Positions 23,130-34,303 of a stretch of DNA of 64,000 bases are shown piece after piece. The notes under the pieces were generated by a model that did no database searches, was not told the DNA's origin, and worked only from the letters and a program-made list of their open reading frames with translations. Within the stretch, counting starts at the first letter, position 1. Each line of letters starts with the position of its first letter. Origin of the DNA: Strobilurus pachycystidiatus (taxonomy: Eukaryota; Basidiomycota; Agaricomycetes; Agaricales; Physalacriaceae); NCBI GenBank assembly GCA_019915135.1, contig JAHLMK010000001.1, positions 1-64,000 of the forward strand, given 5' to 3'. The translations under genes and the position numbers were made by a program.

Positions 23130-24017
23130 TGAACACCGGGGCGAGATAAGATCCCCAACTTATCTTATGTTTACCTACACTTACCGTACACGAATCCGCT
23201 TTTCTGGTCCCTCGGCTCAAGCTTGAGCTCAAGTCAAACTTAAGATTCTCTCACGATGAGATCCTGACCATGAACTCGACGTCAGGATTAGACGTGTTTC
23301 GATTGTCTAATCTCAATAAGAACTCTACGTCGATAATCTGAATTGAGCTGCTGGGGTGCGTCCTGGACTCAGTGTGGCGCAGAGGACTCGCTTGTCTGTT
23401 ACTTTCAGAACCGTCACCTTTGCCTTCCCGACATTGGTGATCGCCTTTCTCCAGACATCAGTGAGTCAGTTCACCAGGGGGATGTTGACATGGCACGAAA
23501 TACTCACTGTGACTTTGCCTGAGATTCAACCTGATATTGCCAGGTGTTCTGCAGTCGTCGGGTTTCACTCGTCTTGCCTACTTGACTGGCTAGTCCTCGG
23601 CGTTGTGGTCGTCCTTGCTCAAAGTCGTAATGCTCGCTACTGTGGCTGCGGTCCTCGCCGGAAATCACTGGAGTCGTGTCCTTCGGCGTGCAGCTGCATG
23701 TGTCGCGGCTGTTTTCAATTCCTAGCAGTCGGATTCAGTGTGATTATATCCATCGCCAAATGGATGAAACGTGCACTCACAGATTTGGTGTGCTTTCAAG
23801 CGGGCGAACCATGTCGTGTTACCCGTGTGCCATTGAGTCGGACGACGGGGCGCGTGGTGGAGAGAGAACAAAGGTCGGACTTCGAAATTTGTGAAACGCG
23901 GTGTGTTGCCTGTCTCGGCCCGATGCACTTTGCACATCAAACTGGCGCAGACACGTTGCCGTGAATGATGGCTGACTAAGCAGTTGCTCTTTTCTTCCAA
24001 CCACCATTACCACCATT

Positions 24018-24290
24018 GACGACGACGACGACGCCCACGTACGCGACGACGACGACGCCCACGTACCTGACGACGACCACGACCACCTCCCTCACTACTC
24101 TGCACGTCTACATTGACGAGACGGCGACAACGCGAAGAGTCCGTCAAGAACGCGCCTACAGCTCTTCAGTAGCGCATTGCGCGCACAGGCCGGTGTCTGT
24201 CTTGGGCGGAAGATACGGTGTGGAGCGCGGCCGGGTTGAAGGCGGTGAGTGGAAATAGGTGCGTTGTGAGTGGAAATAGGTGCGTTGTTC
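24018..24290. repeat. Short tandem repeats inside the TIR element
   Basis: A 24-bp unit of repeated GACGAC followed by GCCCACGTA occurs twice at about 24018-24065. A 22-bp unit containing GGAAATAGGTGCGTTG occurs twice at about 24245-24290. Confidence 0.7.
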
Positions 24291-24811
24291 CCCATTCCAT
24301 TCTGGTGCTGCTCGTCGACTGGTCTGCAGCTGCTATCGTGGACGCCTCCCCCCCTCTCATCTGCCCCACCATCTCACGCTGACTGAATGACAGGTGTAGA
24401 TCGTTTTTGCCTGAGTTCCGCAGACGGACGGACGGTCCGGCGCTTCGTAATCGCATCCGCCGAAACTTTAGCCTGGATACTCAAGAATCTCGACTCACGT
24501 TCAGCTTGCTCAAGTGAGTACTATCTTAAGACTGACTTGAGTGTCCTCACTTTTTGTACCCAAGATTTCCACAGACTTGAGCTCAAAACTCACATTGATC
24601 TCAAGTCGGGCTCAAGCTGGCATCTTGAGATGTGAAACTTGAGTTTCAGTTAGATTAGATTAACTTGAGTCGTAGTGTGTCTGTAGTAGATATATTGAAA
24701 TATACATCGTTTTCATAAATTCAAAGCAGACCGAAAACATGAGATGAGTCGACGGGATTATCTTATCCCGGTGTTCACCGACAAATCTTAAGAAAAGTCT
24801 GTCATCTTTTT

Positions 24812-24820
24812 GGCGTCAAA
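24812..24820. repeat. Target-site duplication, right copy
   Basis: GGCGTCAAA, identical to 23087-23095. Confidence 0.88.
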
Positions 24821-24851
24821 GTGACAGTATGAGGACAACATCACTTGACAC

Positions 24852-25837
24852 GTGCTGCGCCATTTTTTGGAGGCTGTTCGGAAACGATGCACCCAACAGA
24901 CCATCCTCAAGAAAGAACGTGCTCCCAATCTTGCCAACGCGATTACGCATGCCAAAGCTAAGGAGCTCAACAAAGGTGCGCTCACATCATGCAGCCATTA
25001 CGGCTGGCAATCATTGACACATATGTCCAGATCGTCCTTTTGGAGAACGTTTGCGCGTACCCGACCTAGTCAGCCGTGACAATGAGGATGACCGCTGGAC
25101 CAACCTTTCCGAAGAGCGCAAGAAGGAGCTACTGGCAGATCTGGTCAAGGATCGAGCGACGGCTAAGATCGGGGCCAGAGCGTCAAACAAGGCGGTGACG
25201 ATGGACGCTGCGGCGACGATTAATCGCCTTCAAGATGAGGTACGCCTTTCTTTCTCCTATTGAGCAAACTCCTCATCTTATGTTATTCACCAGCTTCAAC
25301 GCTTTAGCGCGCGAACTGGCATAGAAGGCATCGCGTTTTTTGCGCGCGGACACCTCGACGACCCCACCGTTCCTGCAGCCATTGAGAGCTCAGGCTCGTT
25401 GGATTTTGTGCCGGATGTCCTGGGCCGCGGGGTGCAAGATGTTGCGAGGCTATTCGACAACTTTTGTTCTTCTCGGGGTTCAAGTGCGTTCTATGTTCTG
25501 TTGATGTGCAGCATCTCACCGCTTGTATGTAGCCTTGGATATCACGAAGGACTCCCGGACCAAATTTTTTTTTTTGAAAGAACTCAGCGCAAGCATCATG
25601 TCGGGCCTTCGTACGCAAATCATCACTTACCCTCGTACTTCGCTAACATTGCCACCAGAGATCGTAACGAAAAGGCTCCGTGTCAAGATGCAGTACGCGC
25701 CAGGTTACGAGATCGCCGTCAAGCAGAAGTACCACGTTCAAATTATCGGATGGCCTGAGGAGATACCCCTCATAAATCCCTCACACATCGGTACGGCGGA
25801 GGCCCTTAGAGCAGTCGTGACTCTTTGGCCCTCCTGA
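24852..25837 (+). pseudogene. Agaricomycete hypothetical family, 3' part separated by the TIR element
   Basis: Exons can be read as 24852-24975, 25031-25239 and 25294 to about 25484, then two further exons to 25837, with introns of about 47-55 bp. The protein has KKERAPNLANAITHAKAKEL, WTNLSEERKKELLADLV, KIGARASNKAVTMDAAATIN, RTGIEGIAFFARGHLDDPTV, GSLDFVPDVLG, YHVQIIGWPEEIPLINPSHI and GTAEALRA. This order is that of a large Agaricomycete family of unknown function, recalled from protein sets. Here the N-terminus is cut off close to the TIR element. A one-base frame change separates the first exon from the sequence beside the target duplication. The extreme C-terminus also changes frame just after ALRA: the shifted frame reads RDSLALLTDG, as the family expects. 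It is therefore a broken copy. Confidence 0.7.
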
Positions 25838-26324
25838 CTGACGGATTTAAAACATGTGTCAGTGGAGCACAGAGCCGACGGAGAAGAACAGAAAGGTACA
25901 TACCTTTCAGATAGACAGAAGAAAGCCGTTCGGCGCAATGAGAGACGGTGGTCGTTCAGGATGACGAGATCCAGATGCGAATTTAGCAGCTCAGATTCGA
26001 GGAAATAGTGATCTGTAAGCACTCCCAAGTCAGCTAATTGCGCTGAGGAAGAGCTAGTTAGCAGAAAGACGGAGGAGAAGGTCGCCAGCAGCGCTGGCGT
26101 CATTGGCGGGCCCGTATCAGCGATGAGATAAGATTGCAGACCCCTACAACGCGTCATATCTGGCGATAATCCAGATCTTGACCGTTCGCAGGGTCCAGTC
26201 ACCGCGCCAGAACAAGGCGACGCGAAAACTCCAAGCTGGAGCGCGTTCTCCGTTCCAAATTTTGTTGGAATTCAACTTACGTATCATCCGTAGTGTATTC
26301 CAAGTGTAATTGAGTTGATTCAAT
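25838..26324. other. No gene recognised
   Basis: A minus-strand frame of 154 codons covers 25738-26202 but overlaps the exons of the preceding gene. It has no known motif and is probably a shadow. Confidence 0.5.
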
Positions 26325-27060
26325 GAGTGAGGCGGCCGGAATCGTCGAAAGACAGTGAGAGCGCGAAATCGACCGTGCGGAGGTCGTGGTACCAGTAAGA
26401 GTTACGTTGATGGCCGGCAAGTCCCGATATGGACCTTGGCCATCAACCACCATGATTCCCGTCCATTTCCGAGGCTCTACGACTGCTCTACGCTACACCC
26501 CAGTCGTCTCACTATCAGGACGAGCCAGTACAATATCCCGAAACACACGGCGTCCAACGGTCTGGAAACACCGCGAACGTAAAGGCAAGGGTCTGAAAAT
26601 TTGATTCTAGGACAATTCAATTGAACCCTGGTGACAGCTGGAAGGTTTTTTGGGCTTGGTACATTTGAGAAGTTTCTAATTCCATAAGACGAGATCCTCG
26701 TGTACAGGTGAGCTCAGATCTATGACCGGTGTTCGGGGTTCACTAACATATTCGTACGCTATGTAGTAGGTCCCATAGCGACTTTCTAGGGTCCTCTGGC
26801 ATTCGCGGCCGTAGATACCATCGGTTCGAGTGGATCAGTTGAGCTCTTGGACGTCTCAAGTACCGGTTCATAAGGTAAGTCCTTTTGTTGTTCATATTCA
26901 CGAAGACTTGAATTGACGAAAGTTTGTCATATTGCAGACTGTCACTACCACAAGTATATCTAATTTACTGCGTATCTTACTCCTACAGCGTATTCTGGTA
27001 CGCTCGGGGCGCCTACGGCGCCGCCTGTCCCAATCACCCAACCCCATCTGACTTTCGGCT
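26325..27060 (+). repeat. Diverged duplicate, inverted partner of 11390-12165
   Basis: Aligns with the reverse complement of 11390-12165 over several hundred bases with scattered gaps. Plus-strand donors GGTGAGCTC (26706) and GGTAAGTCC (26875) fall where minus-strand donors lie in the partner, so both copies descend from a spliced gene. The coding frame is broken and the protein is not recognised. Confidence 0.75.
27008..27022. repeat. GC hairpin, 3-nt loop
   Basis: GGCGCC-TAC-GGCGCC is a perfect 6-bp stem. It is positionally equivalent to 11470-11482 in the inverted duplicate. Confidence 0.7.
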
Positions 27061-27936
27061 CTGCGCTCTCTTTCGTGGCCCTAAGAACTCAAATCCTCGT
27101 CCATGCAATCAAACGGGTCCTGAACTAGACGTCAGGCCCGCGAACAATGAGAAAAAGCGAAAGGTGCGTACCGTTCACGGGGATATGTGGCGTAGCGGCC
27201 CACTGACTTACGGAAACGTTCGAGGAAGGTATCTGGGGTGGCCGGCGCTTCCATTGCGCTGCGATAACTCGTCTGTATTCCCAGTAAGTATCTTGAACGC
27301 TGTCAGAACCAGACTTGAGCTGAACTCACCGGGAAGGACGGTTCGCGGTCCTCTCGCCAGCCCCAGCGTCTCGTCGATGTCGTCCACAATTGCGGCGAAT
27401 CAGCACTAGCTGGATATGTGTGTCATCAGCTCAGGAGGACAGGGATGCGGGGAAGGTAAGTAAGTAATGTACCTCGACCTGAATATCCGGCTAATCGAAA
27501 CCGTTCAGATCCAGATCGGTATTTCGTTCGATTCCGCAAACCCGGAACTCGTCGCGACGTGAAAACGGAAGCCTGGTCGTGCCGCGAATTCAGGGAGTGT
27601 GCGTGTCCGTGGAGAGGGGAGGGCGGCAAAGCCGCCACGAAATATTGCGTAGACCGTGAGGGAGGGGGCGCCGGCATCGAGGATGGTATGTGAAAGCCAG
27701 TTCTGACGCTGTAGGGGTGTCAGAAGGCTCGAACTAAATGGTCATAGGATGCACGCACCGAGTGAGTCCGGATATGTGTATCTACTCAATCAATCCACCG
27801 TGGCATTGTCTAGGCTCCGCTAAGACATCGCGCTCATTAAGCGCTTAAAAGGTTTAGAACTAACGGAAGACACGTTAGTTGTTGCTTAAACAAAGTAAGA
27901 GAGTGAGGGCTTATTTGATTTTCGTTTGCGGTCCGC
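27061..27936. other. Exon-like fragments, no firm gene
   Basis: Includes a plus-strand segment ending NNEKKRK before a GTGCGT donor at about 27163, but no consistent chain of exons. A hairpin lies at 27622-27636. Confidence 0.4.
27622..27636. repeat. GC hairpin, 3-nt loop
   Basis: GGCGGC-AAA-GCCGCC forms a perfect 6-bp stem. Confidence 0.7.
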
Positions 27937-28240
27937 TTGATGCAACGCCAGCAGTCATACGAACCTCACAATAAAGCCGTGTCAGACGGCGTACAACCGT
28001 CAAGCTCAGCGTCGAATGACGGCGTCGAAGCTGGGGCTTTATGGCCTGCGCAATTCGGCGGAGCTGGCCCCATGTATCCCGCCAGCGATTATCTCGCCCA
28101 CGACGGTGGGCCCAATCTGTCTGCAAACGGACTCTTGCAGCGATGAAGGGGATGGTATGCTACACCGCAACATGGGTGTAGTACCACCAACTGTTGGTCG
28201 AGTGGACAGCAGACAATATTCGTACGTAGACAGCAAGTAA
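27937..28240 (+). repeat. Third copy of the 13.2-14.0 kb module
   Basis: One frame encodes SPTTVGPICLQTD, then DGMLHRNMGVVPPTVGRV. This matches the TVDPISPATV and DGWCCLAYGVIAPTVKYP blocks of 13636-14020 in order and spacing. At DNA level the shared blocks include CACGACGGTGG.CCCAAT. No complete gene is present. Confidence 0.65.
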
Positions 28241-28487
28241 GAGTATAATCAGATGAACAAAGGCGTGAGAAGTATATGTAGATAGACGGAGATTGGACAT
28301 CGATGAAGATACTGACAGAGGAATTACTGCAGACAAGAACGCGGTCGGCGGACGTCGATACGTCGTCTCGGGACATTCCCGGGCTTCAGGCACAAGGTAA
28401 GTAGACTCTTGCTGTTGTGGCGCAAAAGTCGGACTTACCGATGAATCCAGGACGACGACGACGACGGATGCTCGGGCGCGTCAGTCT
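28241..28487. other. No gene recognised
   Basis: Short frames only. A GTAAGT at about 28399 and a CTTACC at about 28434 suggest splice-site remnants on both strands. Confidence 0.4.
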
Positions 28488-28503
28488 GCCCCGCCGGCGG
28501 GGC
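28488..28503. repeat. Perfect 16-bp GC palindrome
   Basis: GCCCCGCCGGCGGGGC is perfectly self-complementary. Near-copies occur at 29076-29092 and 61534-61549. Confidence 0.8.
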
Positions 28504-30986
28504 GTCAGAGTCCAGCAATTTTTGACATTTTGAGGTCTGATAAGTCGTTAGATTTGGATTCAGAATCAAAAGAATCTCAGTGGACTTACCACACGTTTGA
28601 CACGGTTCGCGCGGTGTTGATACATCGTGTCGGCGCATGGTCAGTACAGAAGGGGTTGCGTAGAGGCTGGGAACAACGTTAATGGGGTCGTTGAGGACAT
28701 ACCTTCAACTCGAACACGGTTCACGGCGGGGGTCGGGACAGCAGCGCACAGCTGCTGTGGAGGGATCGTATACGCGTAACTTTTCCTTGCCGTCGGAGCG
28801 TCTGGGTGTGGCAAAAATCGCAAATTTGAGCTGGAAAAGTCATCAAAAGTCAGACCAAAATGAAAACATCTCGAGAAACTGACGGTTCATTTGAAGGTCG
28901 GTGGGCCTCACAGGCCGGCGACATTTTAAAATTGGGTTAGAAGACGTTGAGGGAATGATAGAATAACAAACCAGCTAATAACGAATCAATCTTACAACCC
29001 ATTCGTAAACAGAGACAGCACCAAGTAGCTACTGCTACACCCGGAGTCTAGCTGGACTTGAGTGCGTGTGAATTTGCCTCGCCGGCGGAGGCGTCGACCT
29101 CTGGCAAAAACGGTCATCTCAGCACCAAAAAGATCCAGTGAGTGAACTTACGAGGACGCTGTGGCGGTATCGGCAAATGCCGGACTCTCTTGCTCACAGC
29201 GACGAAGTGGCACCTCCACGACGACGGTGTCATCCGGCTTATGAGTGTTGACGACACGTCGGGGAGCGCTCACATACGTGAGAAGGCTGTGGGGAGCGTG
29301 TCAGGAAACGTTGGGAGCAGTGGGAGTGAGAACGACTGACTGACAATGACGGTGAGCTTCGAGAGCGAGCTGGCGGAGTTGTGGGGATGTAGAGGGGAGT
29401 GTCTGCATACGAGAGGTGCTTTATATGGTGGGAGAGAGTGGGCATGGGATGCGGGATATGGTGGTAAGATTCCCTGACCTTTAGCTCCCGCTCCGACTCC
29501 CGAGTCCGAGTCGGCCTCAACTACTTACCCTACCCTGATTTCAAATCAGCTGGAGAATTGCAGTTGTGTCCTCTGCCCGCCATTTCAAAGCCTGTGCAAG
29601 GTTGTGTCGACAACGTTGTACAGGCTTTGGAATGACAGGTGGAGGAGATGTAACTACGAGTACATGAGGAAGAAGGATGTCGGAGCTCTGAGTCCTACGA
29701 GGATGAGGGGTGTCAGCACAGCAAGTTGCTGCGATGCGTCCGGACGGCTTCAAGTCTTGAGTTTGAGTTCAGTGGGTGTAAGAATTGGGTCGATGATAAG
29801 TTTGAGTGCAGTGAAGGAAGTGAGATTGAGATTGAGATTGAATTTGTGAGATTTGTGAGATTTGTTGAGCGTCAGTGCACTGGAAGCAAGACTTGCAAGG
29901 TGTAGCTCATGTTGATGGGAAGGCGAGATGTATAAACGACGGCGTCGCGAGTCTCAAGGCGTGCTTCGGAAAAATAGTGCAAAAAGGGGATCGAACGCTG
30001 GCGCTGCAAGATGGAAGGAACATGCTTAAGTACGCATTCCCGCTACGACAAGTTGGCTCCGAGGATTGCATCGCCACTGATCATAATCCGGTCCTTTGCA
30101 CCGTGGCGCGCCCTAAAACAGTCCTGCGGAGTAGATATTATCCATTCAATGGTTTAATTAGCCACAGATAATGACAGAGCACGTACGAAAGCCGAAAGCT
30201 GATACCAAGCTCCCGAGTTGGTCAGATTCCAAGTTCCCGCTTGTACCGCCTGGATTCCTCCTTCTACCACCTGGATTTCTCCATCCAATTGACTGGGTCA
30301 TCCAAAACGCCATCAAGAATCTATCCCAAGACCTGCCAAGGGAATGACACAGTCAGAAATCTTACGCCAAGTCCGAGTCTGAAATCCTTACCAAGTTCAT
30401 TTGGGCCCCGCACCCCTCCGTTTGCTCCCTCCTTGTACACATCAATAGATGTTAAAAATCCATCGCGCACAGATTGCGAAAGTCAGAATTCTGGAGGAGG
30501 TGAAAGTCAAAAGGTAAGATCGCGAGCCAGGAATTTCGGCTTGAGGTTTGGCACGTGGTATGACGCATACGTGCTTGTTCTTCTTCTCTCATCGTCTCTT
30601 GTGCCCTCTGGTTGTTGTCCGCGCTCTGTGCGCCTCCTCGGCCATGCGGTGCCTCACTGGTTCCTGAGCCCCATACCCCGACCATTTCTTGCTGGATTTT
30701 CCTCCGTCTGCTTTATGAAGTTGGTGTCTATCGCTTCGCAATGCTCGACCGGACTCGAGCCGCGACTGGGGACCATATTCCACTAGGAAAAATGCTGGGA
30801 ATGACATGGGTTGTGCCATGATGACCACGCGGCAAGACCTGGGCGCGTGCGAAGCCCTGCTGCGTCGGCAATACGCTGTAATGGATTCGCTTGTTCGTAT
30901 GTCTTGGGGCCCGCGGGCGGCTGGCTCGGATGGATTGCTGTCAGGATGGTTGTTTGGCTGTCCGTTTTGATGCGGATTGGTTTTTG
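28504..30986. other. Repetitive-looking tract, no firm gene
   Basis: Contains a second GCC(T)CGCCGGC palindrome at 29076-29092, about 590 bp after the one at 28488, with some similarity around both. An ATTGAG/TTTGTGAGA microsatellite runs at 29821-29868. Reading frames on both strands are short. A tRNA-like B-box near 29998 was examined and rejected. Confidence 0.4.
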
Positions 30987-30994
30987 TATATAAG
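30987..30994 (+). promoter_or_regulatory. Possible TATA box before a duplicated leader
   Basis: TATATAAG lies about 15 bp before a segment (31009-31083) that is repeated at 53621-53690. The second copy has no equivalent TATA at this distance, so its role is uncertain. Confidence 0.35.
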
Positions 30995-31008
30995 GGAGAA
31001 CATTCTGA

Positions 31009-33060
31009 GTGAGTCGATAGTATCCTCCCTTCCTCACTTCGCCTGTCACGGACCCCAGCATATCTCGGCCACTTACTTTCAGAGTCATACTCTACCTGAC
31101 TATCTCCCCCAATAACGCTTGACTTTTTTCACCTCCCGCAACACTTTTCTCACCTTGATTTCTGGCGCATTTGGTACGCTTCCTTTTCTACGGTTCTAAT
31201 TGTTCTCGTCTCGCCGTCTTCTTCACAATGCCTTCATTACTCTCAACTCAATCCCATGCACTCACAATCTTTGAGTCTTCTTATTCTTGTCTCTTATTTC
31301 TCTGACTTGTTGCGTGAACCACTAACGCCATCAATAGACAATTGACCTTGCCTCAATAGTCAAGCCTTCATCGGGCTCAAGACTACTTACGGATAGCTCC
31401 CAACGATGCCCCAACACTCTCAGTCAAGTAATTGTTGACTGCGCGAGTCAACAACGAAGGCGAGTCTCATTTGTTTCCCGCGATCGGGACTTAACCTCTG
31501 ACCACGACCATCACAGGTCCTCCTTTGTACCCTAACGACCGCGTGCAACAATACACATCGACTCCAAGAACGAAATCTGACCGTCATTCCGACCCAACAT
31601 CGTCGCCACCGTCCTCGGCGACATCGAATCCGACTGATAAGTCCAACATACAACAATCTCGGTATGCCCACACGCCCAATGTCGCCAAGACCTCCGCCGA
31701 TTTCTTCGCGACTCCGCACCACGACGCACTACATACCCTCATGGATGACTCACCACTTACTCTGCTATCCATGGGCGCGGCGCGCACGCTGGCGGCCGCC
31801 GACGTCGGGGCCATATTCCGGTCAGGGTGGCGGGAGTTCGCTGATTGACGTCGGAATGGCGATGACTATTGCGACGTCAATGTCATCGGATGATGGCCTC
31901 ACACATTCGTGGAGAACGGTGCGCCGTAGCGCTCGCGGTACGTCGTTCAGGTTTTGATCAATTTTTGTAAATCTAGATCATCATGTTCAGACGATCGTAG
32001 TCCCATAACAACAATGAAAAAATCTGCTAAGATGCCTTTCATGCGGATCACACCACCGAGGACGCTTCCGCTGACGTCTGGCGCGCCCTAGACGACGATC
32101 TTGCTGGAGGGCGGGATTGTGGTCGGGGCGGCGGGAGTTTGGCCGGAGATGTTGAAATAACCGGTGATACAGACGATGATTTGCTTTGAGATGACACCTA
32201 CAAGTTTGTGGACACGCCGGATTCTCGCAGCGCTCATGGTAAGCCGCTGTTCCGACCATTCTCTCTGATCTCAACTGACTACTTCTTGTCCCTCTAGTGG
32301 CCACTCAATTTCCTTGGAACTGTGTTTGCTGTCTACTCTCTACATTGCACTACCGCTACTGGCCGCTACCATCGCCCGCGGCCCTGAGGACGCCGGACTA
32401 ATTGACTCGGTACTTGGGGCGGGATGTCGCGATTCGGCCAAGGACGACCGGCCCACCATCAAAGCACTCATAGCGTATGCTCCCAGTAATGCGCACGCAG
32501 TGTGGGAGAGAGCGCGCCGCTCTCCACGTCGAATGGCACGCTTATTTCTTTCTACTATATTTCGGTTTACTGAACTTGTGTTCTAGGCCTCTATTATTGT
32601 CGGGTCCCGAAAACGCTTATTTCTTTCTACTGTATTTCGGTTTACTGAACTTGTGTTCTAGGCCTCTATTATTGTCGGGTCTCGTCGTCATTTTGGCCGC
32701 CATTTTTGCTTACACGATGTTCTGGAATTGTGCCCACCGCTACCATTTGTCTGGAATGAAAAACTGGGGCAGGCGAGTTTACGAGGCGGGTCGTCGGGAA
32801 TCGTATCGCCACCTTCCTGGCGCCTTGGTTTTGAGTCTCAGCGCCCCTGGCTCCCTGTCGATGGGGGCGCCTCGAAGCTTTGGCCGTAAACGTGGACTTG
32901 TACATCGCGCACTCGGCACCCACCATCCACAGATGCGCTACACTCGAGCCACGTACGCCGTCGTAATGTGCGCACTCGCCGCCCGCTGTTGTCGCCCGCA
33001 ATGCTGAGACTATCGTCAATTTGACACCGGATTACTGTACGCGTGCTTAAATTCAAATCT
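31009..33060 (+). repeat. Paralogous tract A (partner 53621-55120)
   Basis: Three separated anchors recur in the same order in 53621-55120. (i) GTGAGTCGATAGTATCC at 31009-31083. (ii) An intron-like GTACGTCGTT...GATCAATTTTTG block at about 31938. (iii) TATTTCTTTCTACTATATTTCGG-type sequence at 32539-32684. Between anchors the similarity is low. Short exon-like blocks with GT..AG spacing suggest a decayed multi-exon gene, but no frame is long enough to name a product. Confidence 0.65.
32539..32684 (+). repeat. 75-bp direct tandem duplication
   Basis: Two adjacent 75-bp units (32539-32613 and 32614 to about 32684) differ at only two or three positions. Each runs from CGCTTATTTCTTTC to TTGTCGGGT. 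The event is much younger than the surrounding diverged repeats. Confidence 0.92.
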
Positions 33061-33470
33061 GAATACTGTATACTGTAAAATCATGTACCGTGTAGTGTTA
33101 GACAGGACAGTTATCTATCTTTCCTACTTGTTACCCTTGAACTGTAAGAATAAGCTTATACCCATCTGACGGAGGACAACAAAACGGTAAGCGCGCGTCT
33201 TACTATCTTGCTTCACTACCATCAACACTGATTCTCGTTCTCAGATTTTCTTTCTCGGATTCTTTTTCTCGTTCGCGCTTTGACGCCGGATACAAAACAC
33301 TGGACTCCTTACTTCGTTCATGTGCTTTGATCGTGGGTAGCTCATGGTTACTTGACCGGTACACGACTCTCTGGCCCGTTCGTTCGTTATCTTATGCACT
33401 GCCAGGGACCTTCTTTCACTCATCATCCGACTATATCTATGTAGAACTCGATGCTCTCTTGGCAACTGGT
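33061..33470. other. No gene recognised
   Basis: AT-richer stretch with short frames. No shared repeat was identified with confidence. Confidence 0.4.
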
Positions 33471-33960
33471 AAGTCACCGAGCCCTGTCGCAACATTCTCC
33501 AACTCTTCTGATCAGCGGCCTTCCTGGTTGACGACGACGATGTCTTGGAGCCAATGCGGACAACGGCTCGGGGCCCTCAACGACACCCTCGACTTACGCA
33601 GGCTCCCGTGGTCACTCGTACGTTGTCGACTCTCAACCAGACGTTGGTTCACTGACGTGCTCACCCAATGTTAGGTTCATTGCGGGTGGTGGACCCAAAA
33701 TGCCGGCGTGGTGTCTCTCATCGTTGATACCGACTCCTTTGTGCTTCAAATGAACCGCCTGTTGTACCACCAACTCTGCACGTTCATTTCCAGGACTCGG
33801 TATGTTCACGCTACTGTCATTCGGTGGTCCAATTACTCGTGAGCCACACAGCTTGACTACGTCTCCGGTGCTGGATACCGTTAACGCAACAAATGCCTGT
33901 CTCAAACTAGGTGATGTCTTGCTCTCTGCGAGAGCCTGTGGTTGTTAACTGACCGATTGC
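33471..33960 (+). repeat. Fourth copy of the 13.2-14.0 kb module
   Basis: Contains an intron-like segment CTCGTACGTTGTC...TGTTAG, then GGTGGTGGACCCAAAATG and a later GTACCACCAACTCTGC. These are in the same order as the intron, TGGACCCAATATC and CACCAACTGTGAAA blocks at 13.7-14.0 kb. The coding frame is interrupted by stops. Confidence 0.55.
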
Positions 33961-34303
33961 GTGCTCTGAGCTCGAACACCTGTGGTGCTCCCAAAGCTCT
34001 CACTTGCCAACTCTCCCAGTCGTTCACAGAATGGTTGCAATGCAAACATTCCATTGGAATATCTGCAACTTGCCCGATGTGGGACTGCCTGCATTGCCGC
34101 GATCATCCTCGAAAACGCTAGGAGCAATGCTGGTTCCGGACCGAATAGCAAATGGACGTCGGTGGCTTGTGGTGGTAGGAGAATAGCGTTCTTGTCACGG
34201 CATGGCCCGATATTTGTCCGGTTGTTACGATGCGAGCAGTGGCGCGAACTTGCTAAGTCCCGGAGACGGCCTTGCACAGTTAATGGTGCAAGTGGCGGTC
34301 TGT

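Larger units (their letters stand above)
23096..24811. mobile_element. TIR DNA transposon, probably non-autonomous (1716 bp)
   Basis: The first 45 bp match the reverse complement of the last 45 bp at 37 positions without gaps, and a perfect 9-bp direct repeat flanks the element. Within the left TIR, 23106-23129 is a perfect 24-bp palindrome centred on CTTAAG; the right TIR has mutated copies of it. A cluster of CTCAAG/CTTGAG hexamers lies inside each end: three near 23215-23235 and about nine at 24480-24670. These suggest subterminal transposase-binding sites. Inside there is a 202-codon frame at 23356-23964 with no recognisable domain, a GAC-triplet-rich 24-bp tandem (24018-24075) and a 22-bp tandem (24245-24290). 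A 9-bp duplication suits Mutator-like elements, while 8 bp would suit hAT. I see no DDE transposase, so the element was probably moved in trans. Confidence 0.88.

Noticed and set aside
29985..30065. tRNA-like sequence on the minus strand with a GTTCGATCC B-box
   Set aside because: The bases before the box cannot pair with those after it to form a T-arm, and no anticodon arm or acceptor stem folds.
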